NCBI RefSeq assembly: GCF_032271945.1
Contig: NZ_CP130319.1
Location: 3,925,001-3,989,000, forward strand
DNA length: 64,000 nucleotides
Reading direction: 5' to 3'
Source of the DNA: Paenibacillus sp. MBLB1832
GTDB taxonomy: Bacteria; Bacillota; Bacilli; Paenibacillales; NBRC-103111
The notes under the pieces are model-generated. The model did no database searches, had not been told where the DNA came from, and worked only from the letters and a program-made list of their open reading frames with translations. Within the stretch, counting starts at the first letter, position 1; each line of letters starts with the position of its first letter. Of this stretch, positions 31,249 through 40,121 are shown in pieces. A program made the translations under genes and the position numbers.

Positions 31249-32082
31249 CTATATAAATTGCCGCCTATATTCATGAGGAGTCATCCCTTCCTGCATCCGA
31301 AAGCGCTTAATAAAATAGCTTGTGCTCATATAACCGCACTGTATCGCAATCTCTCCGACAGGAAGGTCTTTCCCCTCCAGCAGAAGCTGCTTGGCGAACC
31401 GGAGCCGGCACAAAGTTATGAAATCCATGGGAGTTCTTTGAGTCGCCTTTCGAAACATTCGACAGAAGTAATGGGTACCCATACCTACGCGATTCGCCCA
31501 CTCTTCAAGTACGAACGGCTTGCATGCCTCATCCTGCATAGCCTGTAGCAGTCCCAGAATCTGATGCACCGCATCGCTTCCCCTGCTAGCCGCTAATGAT
31601 TGGGAATGCATTGTAAATTCAGCGAGCACGCCATAGGTTAACATAGCCATACGTGCCGGATGAATCACACCACCCTTGTCCCCCTCATCGATCAAGTCAT
31701 CAAAAGCACTCTTCATCCTATAATAGTTGCGATTGGTCCACAGAGGGAATTGTGCAAATCCCAACTCCGTTAAATGCTCTGCAAGCTGAGAGCCGTAGAA
31801 ATGAACCCAATACACCTCCCATGGTTCATCCTTGCTTGATCCGTAAACCTGTGGCTGACCTGGAAAATATAAAAACGCATCCCCAGGTCTCAACACATAG
31901 GTCTTCCCATCCACTTTGGCATATCCGCGTCCTGCCGTTACGAGATGCAGGTTAAATTTGAGCAAAGCGCCTTGTGGGCGAACCACGGCATGCTCCGGAA
32001 AGTCATAGTAACGTCCCATAATATCTGGGAAGCAAAAAACAGGCTTCAAGCCCATATTGGGTACCGCTAGTTCTATTCTCAT
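31249..32082 (-). CDS. AraC-family transcriptional regulator
   Basis: The 277-residue protein has an N-terminal cupin ligand domain (FNLHLVTAGRGYAKVDGKTY, GDAFLYFPG, EVYWVHFYG) and a C-terminal AraC DNA-binding domain whose last helix-turn-helix is GEIAIQCGYMSTSYFIKRFR. It lies head-to-head with the Gfo/Idh-AKR-GH43 operon that starts at 32208 and is therefore the probable regulator of it. The reading frame extends upstream to 32118; ATG 32082 has AGAGGGG five bases before it and is preferred. It has no obvious terminator before the PL8 promoter region. Confidence 0.9.
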   Translation of the reverse strand: MRIELAVPNMGLKPVFCFPDIMGRYYDFPEHAVVRPQGALLKFNLHLVTAGRGYAKVDGKTYVLRPGDAFLYFPGQPQVYGSSKDEPWEVYWVHFYGSQLAEHLTELGFAQFPLWTNRNYYRMKSAFDDLIDEGDKGGVIHPARMAMLTYGVLAEFTMHSQSLAASRGSDAVHQILGLLQAMQDEACKPFVLEEWANRVGMGTHYFCRMFRKATQRTPMDFITLCRLRFAKQLLLEGKDLPVGEIAIQCGYMSTSYFIKRFRMQEGMTPHEYRRQFI

Positions 32083-32207
32083 CTTTACCCCTCTATGTTC
32101 AAAATTGTTATATCCCAAGTCAAAATACTCTCATATACAATTATATAAGCCATTATTATAATGACAATATAAATATATTCATCCTATTAAAGATCGAAGG
32201 TGATTAG

Positions 32208-33203
32208 ATGGAAACCAAGTTGCGCTGGGGAATACTTGGCAGCTCCATGATAGCCAGAATAGCGGTGATCCCGGCTATTCAAGCTTCCGAAACGGGTATT
32301 GTGAGAGCCGTCGCCAGCCGTTCAGAAGAAAAGGCAAAGCAGACCGCAGAAAAATTCGAAATTCCTTTTTACTATGGAAGTTATGAAGAACTGCTTGCAG
32401 ATCCAGAAATTGATGCCGTCTATATTCCGCTGCCCAACCATCTCCACTACGAATGGACCATCCGGTCCGCTCAGGCGGGTAAGCATATCCTTTGCGAGAA
32501 GCCCCTAGCACTGAATTCCACCCAAGCCGGGAAAATGGTGGCTGCCTGCGAGGAAGCAGGCGTTCGGTTGTCGGAAGCCTTTATGTACCGATTCCATCCC
32601 CGTATTGAACGAATCCAAGAGATTATTCGATCCGGCGAGATCGGTGAGATCCGTGCTATGCACGGAAGCTTCACTTTTAATAATGCAGCCAAAGAAAGTG
32701 ACATCCGGTTCCATGCCGATTGGGGCGGGGGCGGGTTATATGATGTTGGCTGTTATCCCCTTAGTGCAGCGAGACTGATCCTGGGGCAGGAGCCGGAAGC
32801 AGTGACCTGCCACGCCTTGTTCTCTCCTAATCATGGAGATGTCGATATGATGGCTTCCGGCCTAGTAGAATTCCCGGGGGGAGTCGCTCTTACCTTCGAT
32901 TGCGGGATGTGGGCAGAATTCCGCCACACACTCGAAATTCTCGGTACGAAAGGCCGGATCGTGCTGCCTCAAGCCTTCCTGGCTGGGGACACAGCCCACA
33001 ACTTCTTAGTTATTACCGGTAAAGAACAACGAGAGGAGCAACCTGATCCATGCAACCCTTATTTGTTGGAAGTTGATGATTTTGCCCGAAACGTAGCCAA
33101 GCTGCAAACGCCTCGTTTCCCTCCGCAGGATGCGATTTTAAATATGAGGCTGCTTGAAGCCTGTCTACGCTCAGCCAGGGAACGTAAACGGATTATTTTA
33201 TGA
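32208..33203 (+). CDS. Gfo/Idh/MocA-family oxidoreductase, D-xylose 1-dehydrogenase/dihydrodiol dehydrogenase-like
   Basis: The 331-residue protein has a Rossmann motif GILGSSMIA (residues 8-16), EKPLALN at 97-103, and the segment SEAFMYRFHPR, with GGGLYDVGCYPLSAARLIL in the C-terminal half. This pattern is seen in the dihydrodiol dehydrogenase/NADP-dependent D-xylose 1-dehydrogenase branch. In a GH43 context an aldose 1-dehydrogenase feeding a lactone into oxidative catabolism is reasonable, but this is inference. It is the first gene of a + strand operon divergent from an AraC gene. Confidence 0.8.
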   Translation: METKLRWGILGSSMIARIAVIPAIQASETGIVRAVASRSEEKAKQTAEKFEIPFYYGSYEELLADPEIDAVYIPLPNHLHYEWTIRSAQAGKHILCEKPLALNSTQAGKMVAACEEAGVRLSEAFMYRFHPRIERIQEIIRSGEIGEIRAMHGSFTFNNAAKESDIRFHADWGGGGLYDVGCYPLSAARLILGQEPEAVTCHALFSPNHGDVDMMASGLVEFPGGVALTFDCGMWAEFRHTLEILGTKGRIVLPQAFLAGDTAHNFLVITGKEQREEQPDPCNPYLLEVDDFARNVAKLQTPRFPPQDAILNMRLLEACLRSARERKRIIL

Positions 33204-33230
33204 GAAATCAGAATGAAAGGGGTTGTTACA

Positions 33231-34181
33231 ATGGCACCAACGATGAGTTACATTCAAATAGAAGGAATTCACTTGCCTGTCCCACAATTAATACTGGGCT
33301 CTATGATGCTTAATATTGAAAATTACGATTACTCCTTTGGGCTCCTTGATGCGTATTATGCGAATGGGGGCAATGCCATTGACTTGGCCAAGGTTTACGG
33401 ACCGAAGCCCACCCGTGCTGTGGGTGAATGGATGAAAGTGCGTGGAAACAGAGATAGGATGATATTAATAGGCAAGGGCGCACATCATGACGCAAACGGC
33501 CCTCGTATGAAACTGGAGCACATGGAGGAAGACCTAAATCTTCAGCTAGGTTGGCTTGATTCGGATTATTTCGACATCTTTATGCTGCATCGGGACGATC
33601 CGAACACGTCCGTCGGTTACATCCTGGAATCATTGGAGGCGCTTCTGGAGGCTGGGCTCTGCAGGGCAATCGGGGTTTCCAATTGGTCTACAGCACGTAT
33701 TCAGGAAGCGAATGACTATTCGGCTGCCCATGGGTTGAGAGGCTTCGTCTGCAATAGCCCTAATCTCAGTCTGGCAAGAGCCAAAGAACCCCGGTGGCTT
33801 GGCTGCGTTTCCGTCGATGATGCCTATGCCAATTGGCATGAACAAACCCAACTCCCGCTCCTTTCTTGGACTTCTCAAGCGATTGGATTCTTTACCGGGC
33901 GCTACTCCCCAGATCTCCGGGACGAATCTGATATCGTCCGCGTCTATTACAGTGAAGAGAATTGGGAACGTTATCGCCGAGCCGCCACGCTTGCTGACGA
34001 GCGCGGAGTGAATGCTAACCATATAGCTCTCGCTTACGTCCTTCGCCAGCCATTCCCAACGTGTGCATTGATTGGTCCCAACAATCTAGATGAGCTTTCC
34101 TCCAGTATGGAAGCGCTCACCGTCTCTCTTTCCCCTAAAGAAATGCTTTGGCTGGATCTGAAGACTGAGCACCCTAATTGA
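33231..34181 (+). CDS. aldo/keto reductase
   Basis: The 316-residue TIM-barrel reductase shows the catalytic tetrad as D51 (NAIDLAKVYG), Y56, K82 (LIGKGAHHD) and H120 (FMLHRDD), and a NADP-binding C-terminal loop (ALIGPNNLDEL). An ATG at 33213 is also in frame; ATG 33231 has AAAGGGG nine bases upstream. It lies between the Gfo/Idh and GH43 genes in the same operon. It may oxidise or reduce the sugar released by the GH43 enzyme; the substrate is unknown. Confidence 0.85.
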   Translation: MAPTMSYIQIEGIHLPVPQLILGSMMLNIENYDYSFGLLDAYYANGGNAIDLAKVYGPKPTRAVGEWMKVRGNRDRMILIGKGAHHDANGPRMKLEHMEEDLNLQLGWLDSDYFDIFMLHRDDPNTSVGYILESLEALLEAGLCRAIGVSNWSTARIQEANDYSAAHGLRGFVCNSPNLSLARAKEPRWLGCVSVDDAYANWHEQTQLPLLSWTSQAIGFFTGRYSPDLRDESDIVRVYYSEENWERYRRAATLADERGVNANHIALAYVLRQPFPTCALIGPNNLDELSSSMEALTVSLSPKEMLWLDLKTEHPN

Positions 34182-34227
34182 GTACGAACACGACTTCATA
34201 ACCATCCCTTTAGAAAGTAGGACAATC

Positions 34228-35628
34228 ATGTGCCCTAGATCCCAAACAACGTATTGCAATCCAATCGCCATACCGAACTACCCCAAGGGCTATAACCAAG
34301 GAAGATACGGCAGTGATTTTCGCGAGTTGGCTGACCCAACCGTTATTTTCCATGATAACCAGTGGTACTTGTACCCTTCTTGCGGTATGGCATACGTGTC
34401 CAAGGATTTTGTAACATGGGAGCACCATCGGCTCTCACCGGAAGACATCGGCTATGCCCCGACCGTGGTTAAACACAAGGACAAATTTCTGTTAACCGCG
34501 ATGGATAGGCCTCTATGGATGGCAGACCATCCCTTAGGCCCTTTTCACGAGGTTGGAACCTTCATCAAGCCCGATGGCACTCAAGTGAAAATGAAAGACC
34601 CGATGCTTTTTTCGGACGATGATGGAAAGTTATATGCGTATTGGGGCATTATCGATTATTTTGACCCGGGCTTTTGGGGAGCGGAATTGGATCAACAGGA
34701 GCCCTGGAAGCTCATTTCCGAGCCTGTATTGCTGGGTGGCTTCGACCCTGACCAGGAGTGGCAGCGATTCGGGGAATGGAACGAGGACCGGAATAAACGA
34801 TGGCTGGAGGGCGTGTTTATGTTTAAAAAACAAGGCACCTATTACCTCACCTATGCTGCCCCCGGAACCCAATTCGGAACTTATGCGATGGGTGCGTTCC
34901 GCAGCCAAAGTCCGCTTGAAGGTTTTGTTGCGCAGGAAAATAATCCTTTCTTAATGAAGCGCTACGGTTTGGTACGAGGCACTGGACATGGCTGTGTTGT
35001 GGAAGGACCTAACGATACGATATGGGCCTTCTACACGTGCTGCACCGGCTATGAGCATGGTTTCGAGAGGCGGATTGGCTTCGATGCGGTAGGAATTGAT
35101 GAAAACGGGAATTTATTCGTGAAGGAAGCTACGGAAATTCCGCAATGGGCGCCAGGTTACCTGCAGAAGCCCGAACTTGGTAACGGAGCCGGTTTGTTGC
35201 CTCTCACTTTCACCCGTAATCATACAGGATCCAGTTATAGGGAAGGAAGAAATCCGATCTATGCTTTGGATGACAGCATGCTCAGCTGGTGGCAGCCGTT
35301 GGAGAATGATCCCGACAAGTTTCTGGAAGTCAACCTTGAGAGCGATTTCCACATCCATGCAAGTCGGATCATCTGGAGAGACGTGGGGCTACACTACGAA
35401 TCTGGCCGTTGTCCGGGACCTTTTGGCTACCGGATCGAGGCATGGAATACAGCGAATGAGGCGTGGACCTTGGTTCTTGATTGCTCCAACAACGCTATAG
35501 ATTACCTGATCGATTACCGGATGTTTGAGCCTTTTGTCACCAAAAAAGTGCGGCTTAAGATCGTATCGAGCCCTATCGGGATTGAACCTGGCGTGATAAG
35601 TTTTACGGTTTTCGGAAGATCGGAATAA
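34228..35628 (+). CDS. GH43-like glycoside hydrolase with C-terminal carbohydrate-binding-like domain
   Basis: The 466-residue cytoplasmic protein has a five-bladed beta-propeller with the three GH43 acidic residues: D36 (ELADPTVIF), D124 (MKDPMLFSDDDG) and E194 (WLEGVFMF). The last 130 residues (from about 330) form a discoidin-like sandwich (ASRIIWRDVGLHY, GYRIEAWN, VRLKIVSSP). GH43 enzymes release L-arabinose, D-xylose or galactose. TAGGA lies six bases before the ATG. It ends the + strand operon and a terminator follows. Confidence 0.85.
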   Translation: MCPRSQTTYCNPIAIPNYPKGYNQGRYGSDFRELADPTVIFHDNQWYLYPSCGMAYVSKDFVTWEHHRLSPEDIGYAPTVVKHKDKFLLTAMDRPLWMADHPLGPFHEVGTFIKPDGTQVKMKDPMLFSDDDGKLYAYWGIIDYFDPGFWGAELDQQEPWKLISEPVLLGGFDPDQEWQRFGEWNEDRNKRWLEGVFMFKKQGTYYLTYAAPGTQFGTYAMGAFRSQSPLEGFVAQENNPFLMKRYGLVRGTGHGCVVEGPNDTIWAFYTCCTGYEHGFERRIGFDAVGIDENGNLFVKEATEIPQWAPGYLQKPELGNGAGLLPLTFTRNHTGSSYREGRNPIYALDDSMLSWWQPLENDPDKFLEVNLESDFHIHASRIIWRDVGLHYESGRCPGPFGYRIEAWNTANEAWTLVLDCSNNAIDYLIDYRMFEPFVTKKVRLKIVSSPIGIEPGVISFTVFGRSE

Positions 35629-35688
35629 GCAAACTCGCAGATCATGCCGTGTAGTACTTCTTTCATGTGCCGGTTGACAACAACAGAA

Positions 35689-35721
35689 GCCGCTGCCTCG
35701 GGTTTCCATCGAGACAGCGGC
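35689..35721. terminator. bidirectional terminator between convergent operons
   Basis: GCCGCTGCCTCG (35689-35700) and CGAGACAGCGGC (35710-35721) form a stem with one mismatch and a nine-base loop. It separates the + strand GH43 operon from the minus-strand operon ending at 35771. Confidence 0.8.
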
Positions 35722-35770
35722 CCATCACTTAACCATAATTGTTTCTGGATCAACATTATCTTCTGCTTTT

Positions 35771-36601
35771 TTAAGAAGACAGCCTTACCTTATAAACCTC
35801 TCGCGCATTGCCACTGCGAATGGCCTGCTGATCCTGCTTGGAGACGGCCCTGTCCAATAGTGATTCGAACAGACGCACAACATGCTCATAGCCGCCTCCG
35901 AGCAAAGCCACAGGCCAATCGCTTCCGAACAGCAGCCGCTTCGCACCGAATGAATGCAGCAAGTCATCTATGTACGGCTTCAGACGCTCGACCTGCTCCG
36001 CCGGGGAGGAGTCGCCTCCCGCTTGGGTAATCATTCCCGATAGCTTCACCCTAACCTCCGGCAGCTCGGCAAGCCGCCCAATCCCCTGGCGCCACAAGTC
36101 AGCTTCCCCTCGTAAGGGATTCCCCAGATGGTTCACTACTGCCTTTAGCTCCGGAACGCGGCGCAATCTCTCATAGACCGCCTCCAACTGCTCTGACCCA
36201 GCCAATACATCCAGGGTTAGTCCCGCCTGCTGCAACCGGCGAAGAGACTCCTCTACCTCCGACATTGCGAATGTATCGCCGTTAAATCGCAGACCTACGA
36301 AGCATTCGTGAGTGCTCAGTCGCTCCAGCTTGTCAGTGAAGTCCGCCGCTAGCGGATCAATACCGCCGACAACCCCTACGATACACGGGTTCCGGTCGGC
36401 TAGCCCGAGCAGAAACTCCGCCTCCTCCACCGTGAAGGCCGCTTGGACGGCTATGACCCCTTCAACACCTTGCGCCTGAAGCTCAGGGAGCAGCTGCTCG
36501 GGCAAATAATCCCGATACAGCCGCTCATTGCTTGGCTTCAGCCAGCCGTAGTCGCCGCGAGACGGCTTCCAGAAGTGAACATGGGTATCGATATATGTCA
36601 C
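35771..36601 (-). CDS. amidohydrolase-2 family protein, L-fuconolactonase/sugar lactonase-like
   Basis: The 276-residue TIM-barrel protein starts MTYIDTHVHFW, with the HxH metal ligands at H7 and H9, and has FGSDWPVALLGGGY near residue 230, as in COG3618 proteins such as L-fuconolactonase. These hydrolyse sugar lactones produced by aldose dehydrogenases. Start is GTG with AGGGGGG upstream. The neighbouring aldose-dehydrogenase-like AKR at 38562 could supply its lactone. A GH95 fucosidase-like enzyme at 21.7 kb makes an L-fucose/L-galactose role plausible, but this is inferred. Confidence 0.8.
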   Translation of the reverse strand: MTYIDTHVHFWKPSRGDYGWLKPSNERLYRDYLPEQLLPELQAQGVEGVIAVQAAFTVEEAEFLLGLADRNPCIVGVVGGIDPLAADFTDKLERLSTHECFVGLRFNGDTFAMSEVEESLRRLQQAGLTLDVLAGSEQLEAVYERLRRVPELKAVVNHLGNPLRGEADLWRQGIGRLAELPEVRVKLSGMITQAGGDSSPAEQVERLKPYIDDLLHSFGAKRLLFGSDWPVALLGGGYEHVVRLFESLLDRAVSKQDQQAIRSGNAREVYKVRLSS

Positions 36602-36617
36602 CGGATCGTCCCCCCTA

Positions 36618-38549
36618 CTACTGCCTGCCGCTCAACAGCGGATCAGTCGCAGACAGATTCGGCCAAGGCATGTCATAGCTCGGCGGATTCACATAGCGCT
36701 CCATCCCGATGCGTAGCTTGATCGAACGACCGGCCGGCAGACGGACAGCCAGCCATTTGCCCTCAACCGAAACCCGCTCTTCCACTTCGACTTGACCGCT
36801 TGCGCTAATTATTTCAGCCGTCGTGAACTGGTGCTCCCCGAACGTGCCCGCTTGCACGATGACGTTTTTCTCTTCGAACTGGTTCGTGTTCACGAGCTGA
36901 AGAGTCACACTGTCTGCTTCCAGCCGTTCAACAAGCGCGGACACTCCGCTCGGCAAGCCGGGACGCCGCTTCGCGCCATCGTAATAGCGTACCCGACCGT
37001 GCTGCAAACCTCCGTGCGAAATATGCATCGGACCGCCGAGGGTGAGCTGGACGAGTCCTTCGAAATAAATCGGACACACTTCCTGCCATGCATGAATGCT
37101 CGAGAAGTTGCCTTCGCTGTACAGATTGCTCCAGTTGCGCGGGTCGCCCTCTTCCGAGCGCATCCGTTCAAGTTGCTGAGCGATCAGCTCCATATTAGCG
37201 GACAGAATTTGCTCCGGATAGTTCGGATTCTCACCACGAATATAACGGTACCACGGCTGCGTATTGCCGATGTAATGCTTCGTCTCGCGACCCGTTTTAT
37301 GATCTTTGCCGGATACGGTCGGAACGATCACTTCATCCCAATCGTGATCCTTCGGAATCCGTTCGATTCGCTCCAGATCCTCATCCGCCATGGACGTCGT
37401 CCACAGATAGATTGAGAATCGCGGCTGCGCGCCCTTCCAGTCCGTCCAGCCCGCATCGAATCGCTTATTCGGCACAACCCACTTGCCGTTCTCCTCGCGT
37501 CGCAAGCTCCAGTTCATGTCAAGCTGGGAACGAGCCAGATCCAGTTTCTTGAAATCTCCGGTCAAAAGGACGGCATTCATACATGCATTCGTAACACCCT
37601 CGATAATGGTTTTGAAGCCATGCGGCCATCTCCAGCCGTAATAGCCTCCCCACCACTTGCCGTCGTTGTACTCCCCGATCTCGCCGGACAAGCCGACGTT
37701 ATCCGGAATGATTCCGCCGTTACGGCTGGTCCGTTCCTCCCATGCTTGGAGGTACTCGAGCACCCAGTCCCGTAACGCCTGATCCCCCGTATGCATAAAC
37801 GCATTGGTCACGAGGCCCGTCGCATTCAGATTGAGCGGCACATCGCCGCGGTTCATCCTTTTGTTCATATAATCGAGAATATGAGCATAAATATCGTCGT
37901 TCGACCATGCGCATTTGCCGCTTGCAAAATCCACACCTGGAATATCCTCGTACGGAGCCAGGTAGTTGTCGAGAATGCCACGATGCGTGCTCCAATCTTC
38001 CTCGTTCACCTCGAAGCGAGGCCCCCGGCTTCCGGTAAGTGGTGAACGGATCAGGCGCTTCTCCTTATCATAGTTAGGCGTCAGCGGATCGTCGCCCGTA
38101 TACATCTTCGCGAATCGGACGGCACGCTGCCGGTCCTTCAGCGTTGTTGGGCCAGCAAGCCCAAGGAAATACACATACAGATACCCTTCTCCGTGGTGCA
38201 TCCAGTCGTAGTAGGCGTCAAACTCCCGCTCAATCTGGCCGTATTCGGTCCATTGCCAAGTTATGGCTTCCCAAATTTTGCGCGATAAATCATGCAGTTC
38301 ATCGCTGCCTCCCAGCACGTATAGCAATGCCAGATTCATAAAGCCTTCATACGGGTCGTCGGAGCCGTCCATGCCCGGCCAGTCCTTGCGCCAGATGAGC
38401 GTCCCATCCGGGTGCGTGTACCGCTGCACAAACTCCTTGGCTGCTTTGTTCAACGTGTCAAACATCCATTGCTGCTGAAGTGCCCAAGTGGGTGCTACGA
38501 TTCGTTCCTTCGCTTCGATTTGCGGTAATCCTTTCCACTCTTCACGCAT
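36618..38549 (-). CDS. unrecognised 643-residue protein, paralogue of the 48871-50793 product
   Basis: I do not recognise the family. The protein is tryptophan-rich, lacks a signal peptide, and looks like an alpha/alpha-toroid followed by a small C-terminal beta domain (about 555-625). Blocks shared with the paralogue at 48871-50793 include DGTLIWR.DWPGMDGSDDPYE, AYYDWMHHGEG, THRG.LDNYLAP.EDIPGV, DVPLNLNATGLVTNA, GKWWGGYYGWRWPHGF, FDAGWTD and MHISHGGLQH.RVRYYD. Repeated histidines, tyrosines and aspartates in these blocks suggest an active site. AGGAGG precedes the ATG. Its neighbours are sugar-oxidising enzymes, so an intracellular glycan-cleaving or hydrating role is likely but unproven. 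Confidence 0.75.
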   Translation of the reverse strand: MREEWKGLPQIEAKERIVAPTWALQQQWMFDTLNKAAKEFVQRYTHPDGTLIWRKDWPGMDGSDDPYEGFMNLALLYVLGGSDELHDLSRKIWEAITWQWTEYGQIEREFDAYYDWMHHGEGYLYVYFLGLAGPTTLKDRQRAVRFAKMYTGDDPLTPNYDKEKRLIRSPLTGSRGPRFEVNEEDWSTHRGILDNYLAPYEDIPGVDFASGKCAWSNDDIYAHILDYMNKRMNRGDVPLNLNATGLVTNAFMHTGDQALRDWVLEYLQAWEERTSRNGGIIPDNVGLSGEIGEYNDGKWWGGYYGWRWPHGFKTIIEGVTNACMNAVLLTGDFKKLDLARSQLDMNWSLRREENGKWVVPNKRFDAGWTDWKGAQPRFSIYLWTTSMADEDLERIERIPKDHDWDEVIVPTVSGKDHKTGRETKHYIGNTQPWYRYIRGENPNYPEQILSANMELIAQQLERMRSEEGDPRNWSNLYSEGNFSSIHAWQEVCPIYFEGLVQLTLGGPMHISHGGLQHGRVRYYDGAKRRPGLPSGVSALVERLEADSVTLQLVNTNQFEEKNVIVQAGTFGEHQFTTAEIISASGQVEVEERVSVEGKWLAVRLPAGRSIKLRIGMERYVNPPSYDMPWPNLSATDPLLSGRQ

Positions 38550-38561
38550 TGCCGCATCCTC

Positions 38562-39473
38562 CTATTCATCGGGAAATAATAGCTTCTGTCCTTCAAAAAG
38601 CTCAAATACGCGCGCCTGATCGTCCGGTGCCAGGCCTTGTCCATCACAGTACGCCATATTCGTGCGCAGCATCTCTCTCGTAGAGGCGCCGCTTAGCGTG
38701 ACATGAATCGCCGGCTGCGTCAGGCTAAACCGCATCCCCGGCTCGACTAATCCGTGCGGCTCTGTGCGCCGCAGGAAGCGAAGCTTCACCTTGCGCTCCT
38801 CCGCCGCCTGAATGATATCCGGCTTGAGAAACTTTGCCGGCGTATCGGCGAGCAGCCCCATGCCCAGCACACTGCCGTTGATAACGCCAATTCCATGCTC
38901 TTGCGTTAGCGGCAGCAGTTCGTCCTTCGCCGAATGATCGATTAGCATATACCGCACATAAAATTGAATACTGTCAAAGCGACCGCTTCGCACATACTGC
39001 ATGAGCAGAGGTAATCGACGGGTAGAGATGCCGATGAAGCGAAGCTTTCCTTGTTCCCGCAACTTCTCGAGCGCGGGCAGCGTCTCCTCCATCACGACCT
39101 CAAACGATGTTCGCTCAGCGTCGTGAATTTGCAGCAGATCGACCCAGTCGGTCTGCAGCCGCTGCAAGCTTCCCTCGACCGACTCAATCGTGCTTCTGTA
39201 GCTGAAATCGCCATCAATCCCTACTGCCTTCGTCGTGAGCACAATCTGATTGCGTCTGCCTTCGCGCAGCGCCCTCCCGATTCTTCGTTCTGATTCCCCG
39301 TTTCCATATCTTACAGCCGTATCAATAAAGTTAATGCCTTCGTCAATCGCTTCATGAATCATCAGCTCGATCTCCCGCTCATCAACTGGGCCGAAATCGC
39401 CCGCAAGCGGAGCGCCTCCGAGACCGAGACGCGAGACCCGCAGACCGGTACGTCCAAACTCTGTATATTGCAT
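38562..39473 (-). CDS. aldo/keto reductase, L-galactose/D-threo-aldose (L-fucose) dehydrogenase-like
   Basis: The 303-residue protein has the AKR tetrad D51, Y56, K82 and H117 and the branch-specific features FGRTGLRVSRLGLGGAPL, a FGPV insertion at 27-30, EKLREQGKLRFIGIS and INGSVLGMGLL, which resemble plant L-galactose dehydrogenase and bacterial D-threo-aldose/L-fucose 1-dehydrogenases. Such enzymes oxidise an aldose to its lactone. The amidohydrolase at 35771 would hydrolyse this lactone. GGAGG precedes the ATG. It lies 12 bases after the gene at 39486. Confidence 0.8.
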   Translation of the reverse strand: MQYTEFGRTGLRVSRLGLGGAPLAGDFGPVDEREIELMIHEAIDEGINFIDTAVRYGNGESERRIGRALREGRRNQIVLTTKAVGIDGDFSYRSTIESVEGSLQRLQTDWVDLLQIHDAERTSFEVVMEETLPALEKLREQGKLRFIGISTRRLPLLMQYVRSGRFDSIQFYVRYMLIDHSAKDELLPLTQEHGIGVINGSVLGMGLLADTPAKFLKPDIIQAAEERKVKLRFLRRTEPHGLVEPGMRFSLTQPAIHVTLSGASTREMLRTNMAYCDGQGLAPDDQARVFELFEGQKLLFPDE

Positions 39474-39485
39474 GTCTTGTTCCTC

Positions 39486-40121
39486 CTATCGTTCGAGTGT
39501 AATTAAGTGCTGCATTGGGCTCCAGATGACATCGTTCGGCCATTTGTCAAAGTGCGGGTCCATCACTTCATGCCAATTATCCGGTGTCTGCCTGGTGGCG
39601 AGCTTGCCAAGAGGCTTATTCTCACTCACTACAGCAGGTGATTCACCGTAAGAGAATATCCATGTACCATGAAGACCTATTACATAGGTCTTGTTGAAAT
39701 GCTCGGGCTTCTCCTCCTGCGCCTGATAATGATAGAATACATAGCTTGCTACCATGTCCGGCTTTAATCGCGCAAGCGAGCCCGACCGACGCTCGATGGT
39801 CCTCCCCGACCTCCAGGAATCGGGATCTACAGGTACCCCGTCATGAAAAATATCCGGCATCAAAGCAGAATAGCGCGGACCCTTCAGATAGGGCCACGGC
39901 TCCACATCCGTATTCACCACAATCGCCCAATCGAAAGCGGGATTGTGTACTACCATTTCCACATAAACGCATAGCACCCGATCTCGGAGAAACAGTGAGA
40001 AGCTGAGCAGCCCCTCTCCGAACCATTGGTTGGACGCCTTTTTGATCCCATGGATCAGTTTAAGTTGAGAATTTTCATCTAGAGCATTCTTCAAATATGA
40101 AATATACATTTGACGATCCAT
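39486..40121 (-). CDS. conserved-looking protein of unknown function (about 211 residues)
   Basis: I do not recognise the family. The protein is soluble, with DRQMYISYLKNALDEN at the N terminus, a beta-rich core (LCVYVEMVVHNPAFDWAIVV) and a WSPMQHLITLER end, and it contains many aromatic residues. ATG 40121 has GAGG seven bases upstream; a GTG two codons earlier is possible. It is the first gene of the minus-strand operon 40121-35771 (orphan, AKR, 643-residue protein, amidohydrolase) and so probably works in the same sugar pathway. Confidence 0.65.
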   Translation of the reverse strand: MDRQMYISYLKNALDENSQLKLIHGIKKASNQWFGEGLLSFSLFLRDRVLCVYVEMVVHNPAFDWAIVVNTDVEPWPYLKGPRYSALMPDIFHDGVPVDPDSWRSGRTIERRSGSLARLKPDMVASYVFYHYQAQEEKPEHFNKTYVIGLHGTWIFSYGESPAVVSENKPLGKLATRQTPDNWHEVMDPHFDKWPNDVIWSPMQHLITLER

